Source of the DNA: Mesorhizobium sp. | GTDB lineage: Bacteria > Pseudomonadota > Alphaproteobacteria > Rhizobiales > Rhizobiaceae | Assembly: GCA_004020875.1 (NCBI GenBank) | Contig: SAPZ01000013.1 | Span: 62,001-126,000 of the forward strand | DNA: 64,000 nt | Reading direction: 5' to 3' | Part shown: positions 42,234-50,367 of the stretch, one piece after another | Numbering within the stretch: the first letter of the stretch is position 1 | Layout of the letters: the number at the start of each line of letters is the position of its first letter | Notes under the pieces: generated by a model | The model's database searches: none | The model's input: only the letters and a program-made list of their open reading frames with translations | Told to the model about the DNA's origin: nothing | Made by a program: the position numbers and the translations under genes

Positions 42234-42749
42234 ATGACCCAGCCAGACTACGAACTTGATGTCCGTCCGATCATCGCAAAAGGCGGCGAGCCCTTCGGCG
42301 CTATCATGGAGGCGGTAGCTGCGCTCGCTCCCGGCCAAGGCCTGCGCCTGCTTGCACCGTTCAAGCCGCTCCCGCTGTTTCATGTCTTGGCCCAGCGCGG
42401 GTTCGAACCCAAGGCGCGCGAGATCGACAACGGTGACTGGGAGGTGACCTTCAGGCCGACTGCCGGGGAGCAGAATTCCGGCGCAGCAGTTTCGGCACCG
42501 GTCCAGACCGTCGACCCCAATACCTGGCCTGAGCCAGCGGTTGAGCTAGACAATCGCGGTCTTGAACCGCCTGAGCCGATGGTGCGGACGCTCGAAGGTG
42601 TCGAGGCGCTCACGTCGGGTCAGACGCTGGCAGCCCTGTTGCCGCGCGAACCCCTCTTCCTCTTCGAAGAGTTGGAGGCGCGCGGCCACTTATGGCGCGG
42701 AGCCTTCGACCCGGAAGGACACTATCGCATTCTGATCCGACGAGGCTGA
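42234..42749 (+). CDS. Tandem DUF2249 protein
   Basis: 171 residues with two DUF2249-like repeats. In repeat one (about 5-70) are LDVRPIIAKGGEPFGAIMEA and LRLLAPFKPLPLFHVLAQRG; in repeat two (about 100-170) LDNRGLEPPEPMVRTLEGVE and LLPREPLFLFEELEARGH. DUF2249 is TusA-like in fold; its role is unknown, but it recurs with NO and denitrification genes. RBS GAGGAGG. Follows the oxidase-like gene in a probable operon. Confidence 0.85.
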   Translation: MTQPDYELDVRPIIAKGGEPFGAIMEAVAALAPGQGLRLLAPFKPLPLFHVLAQRGFEPKAREIDNGDWEVTFRPTAGEQNSGAAVSAPVQTVDPNTWPEPAVELDNRGLEPPEPMVRTLEGVEALTSGQTLAALLPREPLFLFEELEARGHLWRGAFDPEGHYRILIRRG

Positions 42750-42860
42750 GCCAACAAGCGGCGTGTCCGGCGCCTGATACCGATGGACCTTGTCGACGAA
42801 GGGGGGCGTCCACCCCCGCGGATTGCTCGGCGGGTTGGCGGCGCGCTCAACTCGCCATGT

Positions 42861-43571
42861 TCAGCCGACAGTTTTTGGAATGCGGCCTTCTGCAAGCATG
42901 AGCAGGCGGTGCGGTTCAACGACGGTCACTTTCTGGCGTCCGCTTCTCACCAGCCCGTCGTCTTCCCAAGCCGACAGAAGGCGGCTGACCGTGTGCAGCC
43001 TCGTGCCCGTCATCTCAGCGATGTCCTGGCGGGAAAGGGGAAAGTCTATCAAAAAGCCTTCCTCAGTCTTCCTGCCCGTCTGCTTCACCAGCTTGAGCAG
43101 GGCATGAGCCACTCGTCGGTCGACCTGCTCAGTCGACATCTCGATCACGCGCGCATGGGCATCCTGCAGGCGGCTGCCGATGGTCTTGTATGCGTTGGCG
43201 CTGAAACTGGGATAGGATGAAGCGAATTCCGACCAGAGGCTGCTAGGCCACGCCAACACCACGCAGTCGGTGACGGCGATCGCGCTGGCCGGATAGGTGA
43301 TGATCCCAAGCGCGTTGGCAATGCCCATCAATTCTCCAGGACTGATATAGCGCACGATCACCTCGTCGCCGTCCGGAGTGGTCTTGACCACGCGTACATG
43401 GCCGTCCAGCAACAGGAAGAAGGAGTGCGCCTCCAACTCCTGCTCGAAGACCGGCTGTTCCTTTGCGATGCGCAGCGCCCGCGCCTGACCGATCATGTGG
43501 TCGAGTTCCCCGGGATTGAGCCCTTGGAACGGCGGCAAGTCGGCAATTAACGAGCGGTCGAGATGACTCAT
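42861..43571 (-). CDS. Crp/Fnr-type regulator, NnrR/Dnr-like
   Basis: 236 residues. The sensor barrel (about 10-125; FFLLLDGHVRVVKTTPDGDE, YISPGELMGIANALG) has no FNR-type N-terminal cysteine cluster. The winged HTH has LSRQDIAEMTGTRLHTVSRL near residue 180. In alphaproteobacteria, cluster-free Crp/Fnr proteins beside nnrS and nos genes are NnrR or Dnr, which sense NO, usually through heme. It is the natural candidate to bind the five TTG-N8-CAA boxes here. RBS GGAGAAAC. Confidence 0.8.
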   Translation of the reverse strand: MSHLDRSLIADLPPFQGLNPGELDHMIGQARALRIAKEQPVFEQELEAHSFFLLLDGHVRVVKTTPDGDEVIVRYISPGELMGIANALGIITYPASAIAVTDCVVLAWPSSLWSEFASSYPSFSANAYKTIGSRLQDAHARVIEMSTEQVDRRVAHALLKLVKQTGRKTEEGFLIDFPLSRQDIAEMTGTRLHTVSRLLSAWEDDGLVRSGRQKVTVVEPHRLLMLAEGRIPKTVG

Positions 43572-43805
43572 GTTGTTTCTCCGCTATCCGACATCTCGCC
43601 TCTGTATGGGCATTCTCTTTCGATCCACCATGTAGTGTCTGCGCCGCTGCCGCAAGCTCCTTATAGCGCGGCGTTTTCCTCGCAGGACACCTCCGACGCC
43701 CGATCGGTTGCTGCTGTCAGTCCTTGGTGCAACTGACCTCAATATCATTGCGGCGGTCAATCATAGGCTTGGCCGACGACCAGCTGAAGCGGCAGGAGAT
43801 GGACG

Positions 43806-44234
43806 TTAGGCTGACGGCTGAACTCCGAAGTCTTCGGGGCGGAGCAGAAGATCGGCCAAGGTGTAGCGGTCGAGCGTCCCAGCGAAGGCTGCGAGCGCCT
43901 CCTTGAGCGCTCCGCGCAGGCGGCAACGAGGAGTGATCAGGCAATGGTTGTCGCTCCTGAAACATTCGACCAGAGCAAAATCGGGCTCCGTGGTCCGCAG
44001 CACGTCGCCCAATCGGATCTGTGCCGGAGCCTTGGCAAGCGTCAAGCCGCCGGAACGGCCTCGAACCGCCTTCAAAAAACCGGCACGGGTCAATTGGTTG
44101 GCCACCTTCATCAGGTGCGCCCGCGAGATCCCATAGACCTTGGAGGTTTCCTCGATGGTGATCAACTGACCGTCCCTGGCCGCCGCGTATAAGAGCACGC
44201 GAAGCGAGTAGTCGGAAAAATCCGTCAGTCTCAT
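43806..44234 (-). CDS. nsrR: Rrf2-family NO-sensing repressor NsrR
   Basis: 142 residues from ATG 44234 (AAGGGA upstream; longer in-frame starts add non-family sequence). The winged helix MRLTDFSDYSLRVLLYAAAR opens the protein. Three cysteines in CFRSDNHCLITPRC (near residues 92, 99 and 105) are placed to hold an Fe-S cluster, as in NsrR. NO destroys or modifies the cluster and relieves repression. It diverges from the DUF2249 gene at 44474, and the perfect palindrome between them is the likely operator for both. Confidence 0.88.
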   Translation of the reverse strand: MRLTDFSDYSLRVLLYAAARDGQLITIEETSKVYGISRAHLMKVANQLTRAGFLKAVRGRSGGLTLAKAPAQIRLGDVLRTTEPDFALVECFRSDNHCLITPRCRLRGALKEALAAFAGTLDRYTLADLLLRPEDFGVQPSA

Positions 44235-44340
44235 CCAAAAATCCCTTTGCTGGCCACTAGCGAAATGTCGCTCGTCCAGTCGCTCCTCCAAGAAAGGTGC
44301 GCGACTGCTATATGTTTTGCAAGGTTGCGCAGTTGAGTGA

Positions 44341-44369
44341 TAAAACATATATTGACAATATATGTTTTA
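44341..44369. promoter_or_regulatory. Perfect palindromic operator, NsrR type
   Basis: Arms TAAAACATATATTG and CAATATATGTTTTA around a single A form a 29-base perfect palindrome; its core is AACATATATTG-A-CAATATATGTT, the 11-1-11 layout of NsrR sites. It lies about 105 bases from both nsrR and the DUF2249 gene. A half-site-like ATATGTTTT also lies near 44311-44319. Confidence 0.8.
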
Positions 44370-44473
44370 ACGCCGACTATCGTAAAGGGTAGCGAAGCCC
44401 GACGTACGCATCGCCGCCGCTGGCGGCGCGCGAATGGGTTGCCCGCTCGTCAACGCAATCGAAGGATGAACCG

Positions 44474-44725
44474 ATGCCGCATACCGCCGTCCCAAACGAA
44501 ATAGATGTCCGCAGCCTCGTGCCTATGCAGCGGCACCAGAAGATCTTCGAGCTTGTCGATGAGCTAGCCCCTGGCGGGAAGTTCGTTCTCATCAACGACC
44601 ACGATCCCAAGCCGCTCTATTACCAGCTCGAGGCGGAACATCCCCAGCAGTTCTCCTGGGCCTATCTCGAAAGGGGGCCGGAGGTCTGGCGCGTCGAGAT
44701 CGGCCGCCTGTCGAAGGCAGCGTGA
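44474..44725 (+). CDS. Single-domain DUF2249 protein
   Basis: 83 residues: IDVRSLVPMQRHQKIFELVD, LINDHDPKPLYYQLEAEH, then FSWAYLERGPEVWRVEIGRL, which is the full DUF2249 (TusA-like) pattern with the PLYYQLE stretch. Soluble. RBS AAGGA. First gene behind the NsrR-type operator, so NO induction is expected. The biochemical role is unknown; sulfur transfer or heme handling have been suggested by fold only. Confidence 0.85.
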   Translation: MPHTAVPNEIDVRSLVPMQRHQKIFELVDELAPGGKFVLINDHDPKPLYYQLEAEHPQQFSWAYLERGPEVWRVEIGRLSKAA

Positions 44726-44768
44726 GCCGAGCGCTGCGCGCTGCAGCGAGGCGGCGGAAGGTGTGGAC

Positions 44769-45107
44769 ATGAGTGTTGGAGCGGAATTGCAGCTGGACGA
44801 CGAGAAGGTCAAGGAAGCGCTTCGACTCGTGATCGATCCGGAGCTCGGCTACAACATCGTCGATCTCGGGCTCGTCTACGCCGTCCTGGTCAACGACGGC
44901 GGTGTCGTCAACATAGTGATGAGCACGACGACACGCGGCTGCCCAGCCACCAATTACCTGACGGAGGGAGCTCGCGACGCGGCTTGGAGTGTACCAGGCG
45001 TCGAGTTCGTCGACGTCACCCTAACCTACGAGCCGGCCTGGTCGCCACAGAGGATGACCGCGGGCGCCAAGGAGCATCTTGGCATTTCCGACGGCGATGA
45101 GTGCTGA
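44769..45107 (+). CDS. MIP18/DUF59 metal-sulfur cluster assembly factor
   Basis: 112 residues with LRLVIDPELGYNIVDLGLVY, the DPE..NIVDLGL core of the DUF59 (PaaD/SufT-like) family, and MSTTTRGCPATNYL, which holds the conserved Cys near residue 60. Such proteins help mature Fe-S proteins. ATG 44769 has GAAGG upstream; GTG 44763 is also possible. It ends 8 bases inside the next gene. In an NO-induced operon it probably repairs or rebuilds clusters damaged by NO (inference). Confidence 0.88.
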   Translation: MSVGAELQLDDEKVKEALRLVIDPELGYNIVDLGLVYAVLVNDGGVVNIVMSTTTRGCPATNYLTEGARDAAWSVPGVEFVDVTLTYEPAWSPQRMTAGAKEHLGISDGDEC

Positions 45108-45345
45108 TATGGGCGCGGACCGGATCGAGACGGAAGCTGGTATCGCAACTTTCAGCGGCGATCATACGGTGTCTGTCCTGACAGATATCCTGGTCACGAG
45201 TCTCGAAGCCTTGGCGAAGGCCGGGCATGCTGACGCGGCTTGCCGACAGGCTGGAAAGGCTTGTGCCGCGCTGCGCGCCTCGAACCCCGCCCAGTGGAGA
45301 AAACTCAACGCGCTGCTGCATCGTCTGAGCAGGCAAGCGCCTTGA
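45100..45345 (+). CDS. Hypothetical helical protein, 81 aa
   Basis: ATG 45100 lies inside the end of the DUF59 gene (ATGAGTGCTGA), so translation is coupled. The second half is helical with two cysteines (ADAACRQAGKACAALRASNP, NALLHRLSRQ). Soluble. I do not know the family. Coupling to a cluster-assembly factor and the two Cys suggest it handles metal or cluster intermediates, but this is inference. Confidence 0.65.
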   Translation, partial: SADMGADRIETEAGIATFSGDHTVSVLTDILVTSLEALAKAGHADAACRQAGKACAALRASNPAQWRKLNALLHRLSRQAP

Positions 45346-45415
45346 GGTGGAGCGTGAAGTTCGGTCGCGTTCTCTGAGAGCCCGCATCGAGAACCAGCAC
45401 AGGAGTATTTCTGAC

Positions 45416-45538
45416 GTGAACGGCTTCGATCAGGAGACCAAGGCGGATGCCCGGCACGAGAGCTCCCTGCTGCCCATGCTTGTCGGCGGCCTTGTGCTCA
45501 TCGTGGTCGGGATGCTCCTGGTTGCCTGGCTGGTCTGA
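45416..45538 (+). CDS. Small membrane protein, 40 aa
   Basis: GTG 45416 with AGGAG upstream gives 40 residues: a polar N-terminus and one membrane helix (SLLPMLVGGLVLIVVGMLLV) at the C-terminal end. A tail-anchored layout. An earlier ATG at 45347 would give 63 residues but has no ribosome binding site. It lies between the 81-aa and DUF6522 genes on the same strand. Function unknown. Confidence 0.5.
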   Translation: MNGFDQETKADARHESSLLPMLVGGLVLIVVGMLLVAWLV

Positions 45539-45543
45539 CTTTC

Positions 45544-45876
45544 ATGAGCTGCGAACCTTTCAGGAGCCCGGAATTGTCGGATCGCTGCCACAAAATCGAG
45601 ATGAGCGCGGGCGAAATATTCGTCGATGCCGAACTGCTTGGGACGCTGCTCGGTCTTGAGCCGGCGGCAATTCCGTCGCTGTTGAGGAACCGGACAATTA
45701 CATCTTTTTGTGAGCGCGGGACGGGCGCCGACGAGGGCCGACATCGTTTGACCTTCTTCCACGGCAATCGCCGTGCCCGCCTCGTCGTCGACTCTGCTGG
45801 ACTGATCGTAAGTCGTTCGACGATCAACTTCGGGGAACACGGCTTGCCGCGGCAGCTGCACCGCGCCGGCACCTAG
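45544..45876 (+). CDS. DUF6522-family protein
   Basis: 110 residues. GEIFVDAELLGTLLGLEPAA, ITSFCERGTGADEGRHRLTF and FHGNRRARLVVDSAGLIVSR give the DUF6522 pattern, with a conserved Cys in SFCERG and basic residues after it. Soluble. The family recurs near denitrification and NO-stress genes in proteobacteria (from memory) and has no known function. It starts 5 bases after the small membrane protein, so it probably belongs to the NsrR-controlled operon. Confidence 0.75.
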   Translation: MSCEPFRSPELSDRCHKIEMSAGEIFVDAELLGTLLGLEPAAIPSLLRNRTITSFCERGTGADEGRHRLTFFHGNRRARLVVDSAGLIVSRSTINFGEHGLPRQLHRAGT

Positions 45877-46015
45877 CTTTGGGCAACGGCAGTTCCACCG
45901 CCACTTTCTGCCACGGCTCACATCTCGCTTTTCGAAACCGCCCCACACTTGCGCGATATGCAAAGGCCGAAGGTCTCGCAATGCCGCCGGCTGGCGTTCC
46001 GGTCTCAACCTGCCG

Positions 46016-46711
46016 TCAGGGCCGGCTTTCCGCCACGGCGAAGCGCGGGAAAAGGACATTGTTCTCTAAGTGGATGTGCTCGACCAAATCCTCGGCGAGT
46101 TGCGCAACGCCCACATAGAGCGCTTGCCATGACCGGCACGCCCCTTCGGGCAGGGTGAAGTTATCCGTTAGGGTTTCAAGCAGCCGAAGCGTAGTGCCTT
46201 GGTCGTCGTGCTCGTGCCGCAGTTCCGAAATGGGAATATCATACTTGCCCTCGGTCCACTGCAGCATTGCCGGAAACAAGATAGCCTCTTCCTTGGCCAT
46301 ATGCGGCTCCAACTCGCTGCGGAGCAGCCGCAACGCCTCGGAAAGCCCAGCCGGCACCTTTGGATGCTCCCGATGCACGGCCTCTACCTTTCGCGATAGC
46401 GCCATCAGTTCAGGTAAGGCATGCCGGTGACCCTCGTGGTAGCAGGCCTGAATATGGTCGATCAGAACCTCGTTGCTCATTGCGGCTGCCGCCGTGCCAG
46501 CGCCATCGCGGGTGCCCAAGGCCACCAACGCGCTCTCGAGCTCCGCTGGATCGACCCCTCTCCTGTGAGCTGCGCTGTCGAGGGTTAGATCGCCGCCGCA
46601 ACAGAAATCGATCTTGAACTTCCTGAAGACCGCGGTAGCGCCGGGCAGCGTGGCAGCTATGTCGCCGACGGTACGCTCCCAGAGTTCTGGGCCTGGAAAT
46701 TGGTCGTTCAT
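46016..46711 (-). CDS. ric: Di-iron Fe-S cluster repair protein Ric (ScdA/YtfE)
   Basis: 231 residues. The N-terminal ScdA_N domain has ATAVFRKFKIDFCCGGD (CCGG motif near residue 37). The hemerythrin-like di-iron domain (about 80-225) has IQACYHEGHRHALPEL, EPHMAKEEAILFP, ELRHEHDD and EHIHLENNVLFPRF, with the His/Glu ligands. Ric repairs Fe-S clusters damaged by NO. RBS AAGGAGA. An NnrR-type box lies 133 bases upstream. Confidence 0.94.
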   Translation of the reverse strand: MNDQFPGPELWERTVGDIAATLPGATAVFRKFKIDFCCGGDLTLDSAAHRRGVDPAELESALVALGTRDGAGTAAAAMSNEVLIDHIQACYHEGHRHALPELMALSRKVEAVHREHPKVPAGLSEALRLLRSELEPHMAKEEAILFPAMLQWTEGKYDIPISELRHEHDDQGTTLRLLETLTDNFTLPEGACRSWQALYVGVAQLAEDLVEHIHLENNVLFPRFAVAESRP

Positions 46712-47013
46712 CGAGTTCTCCTTACTTGCTCGCCGGATGAGACCAAAGACTCAAAGTGGGTTCATCCGCTTTGGTGCAGTCCCAAGACTAGCCACCCTTG
46801 TCGGCGGCTGGGTCACAGATGGCGGATGTCTGGGACCGTTTCTTTGCGCTGGAGCAATGAGATCCAAACCTTAGCTCGGCGTTGAGCGAGACATGTATCC
46901 AATATCTGACACGCCCCGCGGGCATGGTTGTTTGTTCAGCGACGATTATGGCTCCGCAGTGGAAGTCGCTCGAACAAAATGGAACGATACCACAACCCGA
47001 TGCTCCGCCCGAC
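46712..47013. other. Control region between ric and nosX
   Basis: About 300 bases holding the ric promoter region and the TTG-N8-CAA box at 46844-46857. No gene seen. Confidence 0.5.
46844..46857. promoter_or_regulatory. NnrR/Fnr-type box upstream of ric
   Basis: TTGCGCTGGAGCAA, identical in all 14 bases to the box upstream of nnrS at 39097-39110. Confidence 0.65.
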
Positions 47014-48063
47014 CTAGCTGCTCCGGTCGACGACGCGACCGTCAGGAAGCACGAAATAAGCCCGCGTCGCTCCGGCGTCGGCTAGAATCGACGAGGCACG
47101 CTCTAGGGGCAAGATGGATAGGCCTGTCGAGAGCGCGTCGGCGCAAGCAGCGGTTGGCGCGACGACCGAGACGCTGAGATAGCGATTGGCGCACGAACCT
47201 GTGGCGGGATCGAAGATGTGATTGAACCGTCCTGATGCATCGAATCGAGTCTCGTAGCCGCCGGACGTGGAAATGGCTTGGTTGTCGAGAGCGATCGTCG
47301 CAATGGAGCGATCATCCGTGCGCGGATTCCTTATTCCAACCGACCAAGGCCGGCCCGTCGGATGAGCGTCGAGCGCGCGCGTCTCTCCCATATCCACCAG
47401 AGTATGAGTGACTCCACGGGCACGCAGAAGCTCGGCGACGCGATCGGTAATGTAGCCTTGCGCGATGCCGTTCAGGGTAAGGCCCATGCCCGACCGCTCG
47501 AATACCACTTTGCCGGCGTCGACGGTCATGCGCTGGTAGCCGCATCTGCGCACTGCGTCTGCGATGTCGGCCGGCGACGGACCGTTCGGATTGGCATTCT
47601 CCACGCCGAAATGCTTCGCGTAGAGGTCCCAGAGCGGCTGCACGGTCGGGTCAAAGGCTCCGCCGGTAGCGCGAGAGTAGCGCGCGCTCATGGCCAAAAG
47701 CTCGACCAGCTCCTGCGGCGGATCAACGAGGTGGGCGTCTCTGTTCAACTGGCAAAGCGCGGATGTGCTGTCATAGAGACTAAAGACGCGCTCCAGCCGG
47801 TGCACCTCGTCGAGCGCATCTGCGATCAGGCACTCGGCTTCCGCGGTATCTTGATGGTACAGCTGCAACGAAGCATCGGCGCCGAGCGCGACGCCATGCC
47901 ATTCGTGGAACAATGGCGACGCCCGGCCCGGCCACGCAGAACCTGCCCCAAGCGCCGCAAGGCTCACGCCTGCCACGGCGCCGCTGATGCGAATGAAGCG
48001 GCGTCGTGTTAGCCGGCCTGCCAACACGCCGTCGGGATTGATTCCATCGCTAAGGATCGTCAT
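47014..48063 (-). CDS. nosX: FAD:protein FMN transferase NosX (ApbE family)
   Basis: 349 residues with a Tat signal (TRRRFIRISGAVAG near residue 18) and the ApbE fold: SRYSRATGGAFDPTVQPLW-type core (SARYSRATGGAFDPTVQ), GMGLTLNGIAQGYITDRV and LVDMGETRALDAHPTG. It attaches FMN to a Thr of the periplasmic domain of NosR, whose SGATVT site is visible in this operon. Last gene of nosRZDFYLX; it overlaps nosL by 4 bases. Confidence 0.93.
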   Translation of the reverse strand: MTILSDGINPDGVLAGRLTRRRFIRISGAVAGVSLAALGAGSAWPGRASPLFHEWHGVALGADASLQLYHQDTAEAECLIADALDEVHRLERVFSLYDSTSALCQLNRDAHLVDPPQELVELLAMSARYSRATGGAFDPTVQPLWDLYAKHFGVENANPNGPSPADIADAVRRCGYQRMTVDAGKVVFERSGMGLTLNGIAQGYITDRVAELLRARGVTHTLVDMGETRALDAHPTGRPWSVGIRNPRTDDRSIATIALDNQAISTSGGYETRFDASGRFNHIFDPATGSCANRYLSVSVVAPTAACADALSTGLSILPLERASSILADAGATRAYFVLPDGRVVDRSS

Positions 48064-48635
48064 TGGATCACCGCCGTCTTGCGCTGCATCAAGTAGGCGA
48101 CCGAGAAATCGGCGACGTGGTCGCTGCTCAGATCGCTTTCCAGGACGTAGTTCTCAGGGATGTCGTCGAAGCGCACGACCTTTCCGCCGTGCGTCGCCGT
48201 GAACGATTGGGCGGCTTTTTCATCGGAGAAGGGCACGACTTCCTTGCCGCCCATACCAGCGTTGTAGTCGCTTTCAATTGCATACCAGGCGTCGTGAGCC
48301 TCGACCCAGGCTCCTGCCTCGGGGCGATCCCAGTTCTTGGCCTTCGCCATGTCGTTGACATAGATGGCGACGACGTCCTTCGGCTCTCCCGGGAGTATCG
48401 AGAAGGCGACCGCATCGCGAACGGACGAGAACCAGAGCGGCTCGGATTTGCCGACCCGAAAGGCCTGAGCCTTCGGGCCGCCGTGCTCGAGCAAGCCCAT
48501 AGAACAGAAGTAAGCGACGGATGTAGCGGTCGGCTCCTGCGGCGGCGGCTTGGGCAGGCCGGCCAAGTCCTGATTGCAGCCGGCGAGCAGGAGGACAGCG
48601 GCGACTAGCGCGCCGACAACCTTTATGCGCATCAT
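48060..48635 (-). CDS. nosL: Copper lipoprotein NosL
   Basis: 191 residues. Lipobox LLLAGC near residue 20 anchors it in the membrane. SVAYFCSMGLLEHGGPKAQ is the conserved Cu(I)-binding part (Cys and Met), and WFSSVRDAVAF is family-typical. It delivers copper for assembly of the NosZ CuZ centre. ATG 48635 overlaps the nosY stop (ATGA). Confidence 0.93.
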   Translation of the reverse strand: MMRIKVVGALVAAVLLLAGCNQDLAGLPKPPPQEPTATSVAYFCSMGLLEHGGPKAQAFRVGKSEPLWFSSVRDAVAFSILPGEPKDVVAIYVNDMAKAKNWDRPEAGAWVEAHDAWYAIESDYNAGMGGKEVVPFSDEKAAQSFTATHGGKVVRFDDIPENYVLESDLSSDHVADFSVAYLMQRKTAVIQ

Positions 48636-49462
48636 GGCTCTTTCCTTGAAAAGACGAAGGCGGCCAGCGCGAGCGGAACCGCCACCCAGGCCGCCAACGC
48701 GGTGAGCAGCACCGCGCGGCCGAACTGCATCTGCTCGGCAAGGCCGGCCATTCCGGCGAACAGACTTGTCCTCGACAACCCGGCGAGGTTTATGAGGCGG
48801 AAGATGTCGGCCGGATCGAGCAGGAGCAGCCAGTTGAACGCAGCGGCGCTTATTGTCCTGCCCTGATCCGCAACCACAAGCCCGAGCAGCGCCATGTCGT
48901 AGAGAAGAACCAGAACCAGCCAGATGCCGATGGCAAGGCCCGCCGCGGTCGCGCGCTCGCGCACGGTTGCGCTGATCAAATATCCGAGCGCGACGAACAC
49001 CGCGCCGAGGAGGACCGACGAACCGACCAGGCGTGCGAAGCTGCCAAGGCTGTCGGCATCGAACTCGCCGGCCGTAAAGGAGAGAGCTACCCCGGCGGCA
49101 CCGTAGCCGAGCACCGTTGCCACCGTCAGGATCGAGAGGTGCCCAAGGAACTTGCCGAAGAGGACGTGCCAGCGCGAGAGCGGATAGGATAGAAGAAGAA
49201 GCAGCGTGCCGCGATCACGCTCTCCGACGATTGCGTCGTGGGAAAGAAGGAGCGCGATCAGCGGGACCAGGAAAATCGTCAGGCTCGACAGGCTGACGAC
49301 CGTGACTTCGAGCGGGCTCGCGCCGACCACGCCGGTGGGAGCGCTGCCGAGAAACGCAAGCGTCAGCGCCAGGCCGGCCATCAGCAGGACCGCGCCAATG
49401 GCCCAGCGGTTGCGCAGGCCGTCGCGTATCTCGCGGCCGGCAATCGTTGCTATGGCGTTCAT
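48632..49462 (-). CDS. nosY: ABC transporter permease NosY
   Basis: 276 residues, six membrane helices. The opening MNAIATIAGREIRDGLRNRW and the loop SHDAIVGERDRGTLLLLLSY are typical of NosY/CcmB-like permeases. With NosF and NosD it forms the NosDFY machine needed to build CuZ, possibly by supplying sulfide and copper. Coupled to nosF by a 4-base overlap. Confidence 0.93.
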   Translation of the reverse strand: MNAIATIAGREIRDGLRNRWAIGAVLLMAGLALTLAFLGSAPTGVVGASPLEVTVVSLSSLTIFLVPLIALLLSHDAIVGERDRGTLLLLLSYPLSRWHVLFGKFLGHLSILTVATVLGYGAAGVALSFTAGEFDADSLGSFARLVGSSVLLGAVFVALGYLISATVRERATAAGLAIGIWLVLVLLYDMALLGLVVADQGRTISAAAFNWLLLLDPADIFRLINLAGLSRTSLFAGMAGLAEQMQFGRAVLLTALAAWVAVPLALAAFVFSRKEP

Positions 49463-50367
49463 TCCGCGGCCTCCCGTGTAAGCTCGTCACAGAGGTCGAC
49501 CAATGTCGGCGGCATCACTTCGATGTCACGGACGCCTTGCAGCAGCGAGACGCTGCGGATCGCCTCGACCTTGCCGTCGTCGGCGCAGGTCATCTCGAAG
49601 CGCAGATCGTCCAGCCATTGCACGCTGCGCCGGGCGGTGAATTCCCGCGCCGCATTCCCGTCGACGACATGCACGCGTATGCGAAGCGGCAGGTCCGCCA
49701 GGCGACGGAGTTCGGGTAGCGCGCCGCATGCGAGCATGCGGCCGGCCTTCATGATGGCTATGCGGTCGGCCTGCTCGATGTCGCTGAGCGCGTGCGAGGA
49801 GAGCAGCAGCGTCGCGCCGGCGTCGCGCAACTCCGCCATGACGTCGTAGAACATCTGGCGAGACTCGATGTCGAGGCCGGTTGTCGGCTCGTCGAGGAAG
49901 AGGACGCGCGGCTCGCCCAGCAGCGCCTGCGCCAATCCGAGGCGCTGGCGCATGCCCTTCGAATAGGTGCCGACGCGTCGGCGCGCCGCCGCGGCAAGCC
50001 CGACGCGTTCCAGGAGCCGGTCGGCGCCGCCGAGCGGCACCTGCTTGAGGCGCGCGTAGAAGCGCAGCACTTCGCGGCCCGTCATGGCCGCGGAGAAGGC
50101 GACGTTCTCGGGCAGGAAGCCGATCCTGCTCCGGAATGCCATGGCGTGGCGCCCCGCCGGATTCTCGCCGAGCAGCGCGATGCGGCCGGCCGTCGGCGTG
50201 ATGAGGCCGAGCGCCATCTTGACCAACGTGCTCTTGCCGGCTCCGTTGTGACCGACGATGGCGACGCACTCGCCCGGCGCGATCGAGAGATCCACGTCGC
50301 GCACGACGTAACTATCCCCGTATCGTTTCGACACGCCTTCCATGAAGATTGTCTGAGATATGGTCAT
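49459..50367 (-). CDS. nosF: ABC transporter ATPase NosF
   Basis: 302 residues from ATG 50367. Walker A GHNGAGKST near residue 40, signature YSKGMRQRLGLAQ, Walker B VLFLDEPTTGLD, and the switch His in LLLSSHALSDIE. It powers NosY. Overlaps nosD and nosY by 4 bases each. Confidence 0.95.
   Translation of the reverse strand: MTISQTIFMEGVSKRYGDSYVVRDVDLSIAPGECVAIVGHNGAGKSTLVKMALGLITPTAGRIALLGENPAGRHAMAFRSRIGFLPENVAFSAAMTGREVLRFYARLKQVPLGGADRLLERVGLAAAARRRVGTYSKGMRQRLGLAQALLGEPRVLFLDEPTTGLDIESRQMFYDVMAELRDAGATLLLSSHALSDIEQADRIAIMKAGRMLACGALPELRRLADLPLRIRVHVVDGNAAREFTARRSVQWLDDLRFEMTCADDGKVEAIRSVSLLQGVRDIEVMPPTLVDLCDELTREAAE

Noticed and set aside
44325..44338. TTGCGCAGTTGAGT as a sixth NnrR-type box near nsrR
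   Set aside because: Only the left half TTGCG matches; the right half lacks CAA.
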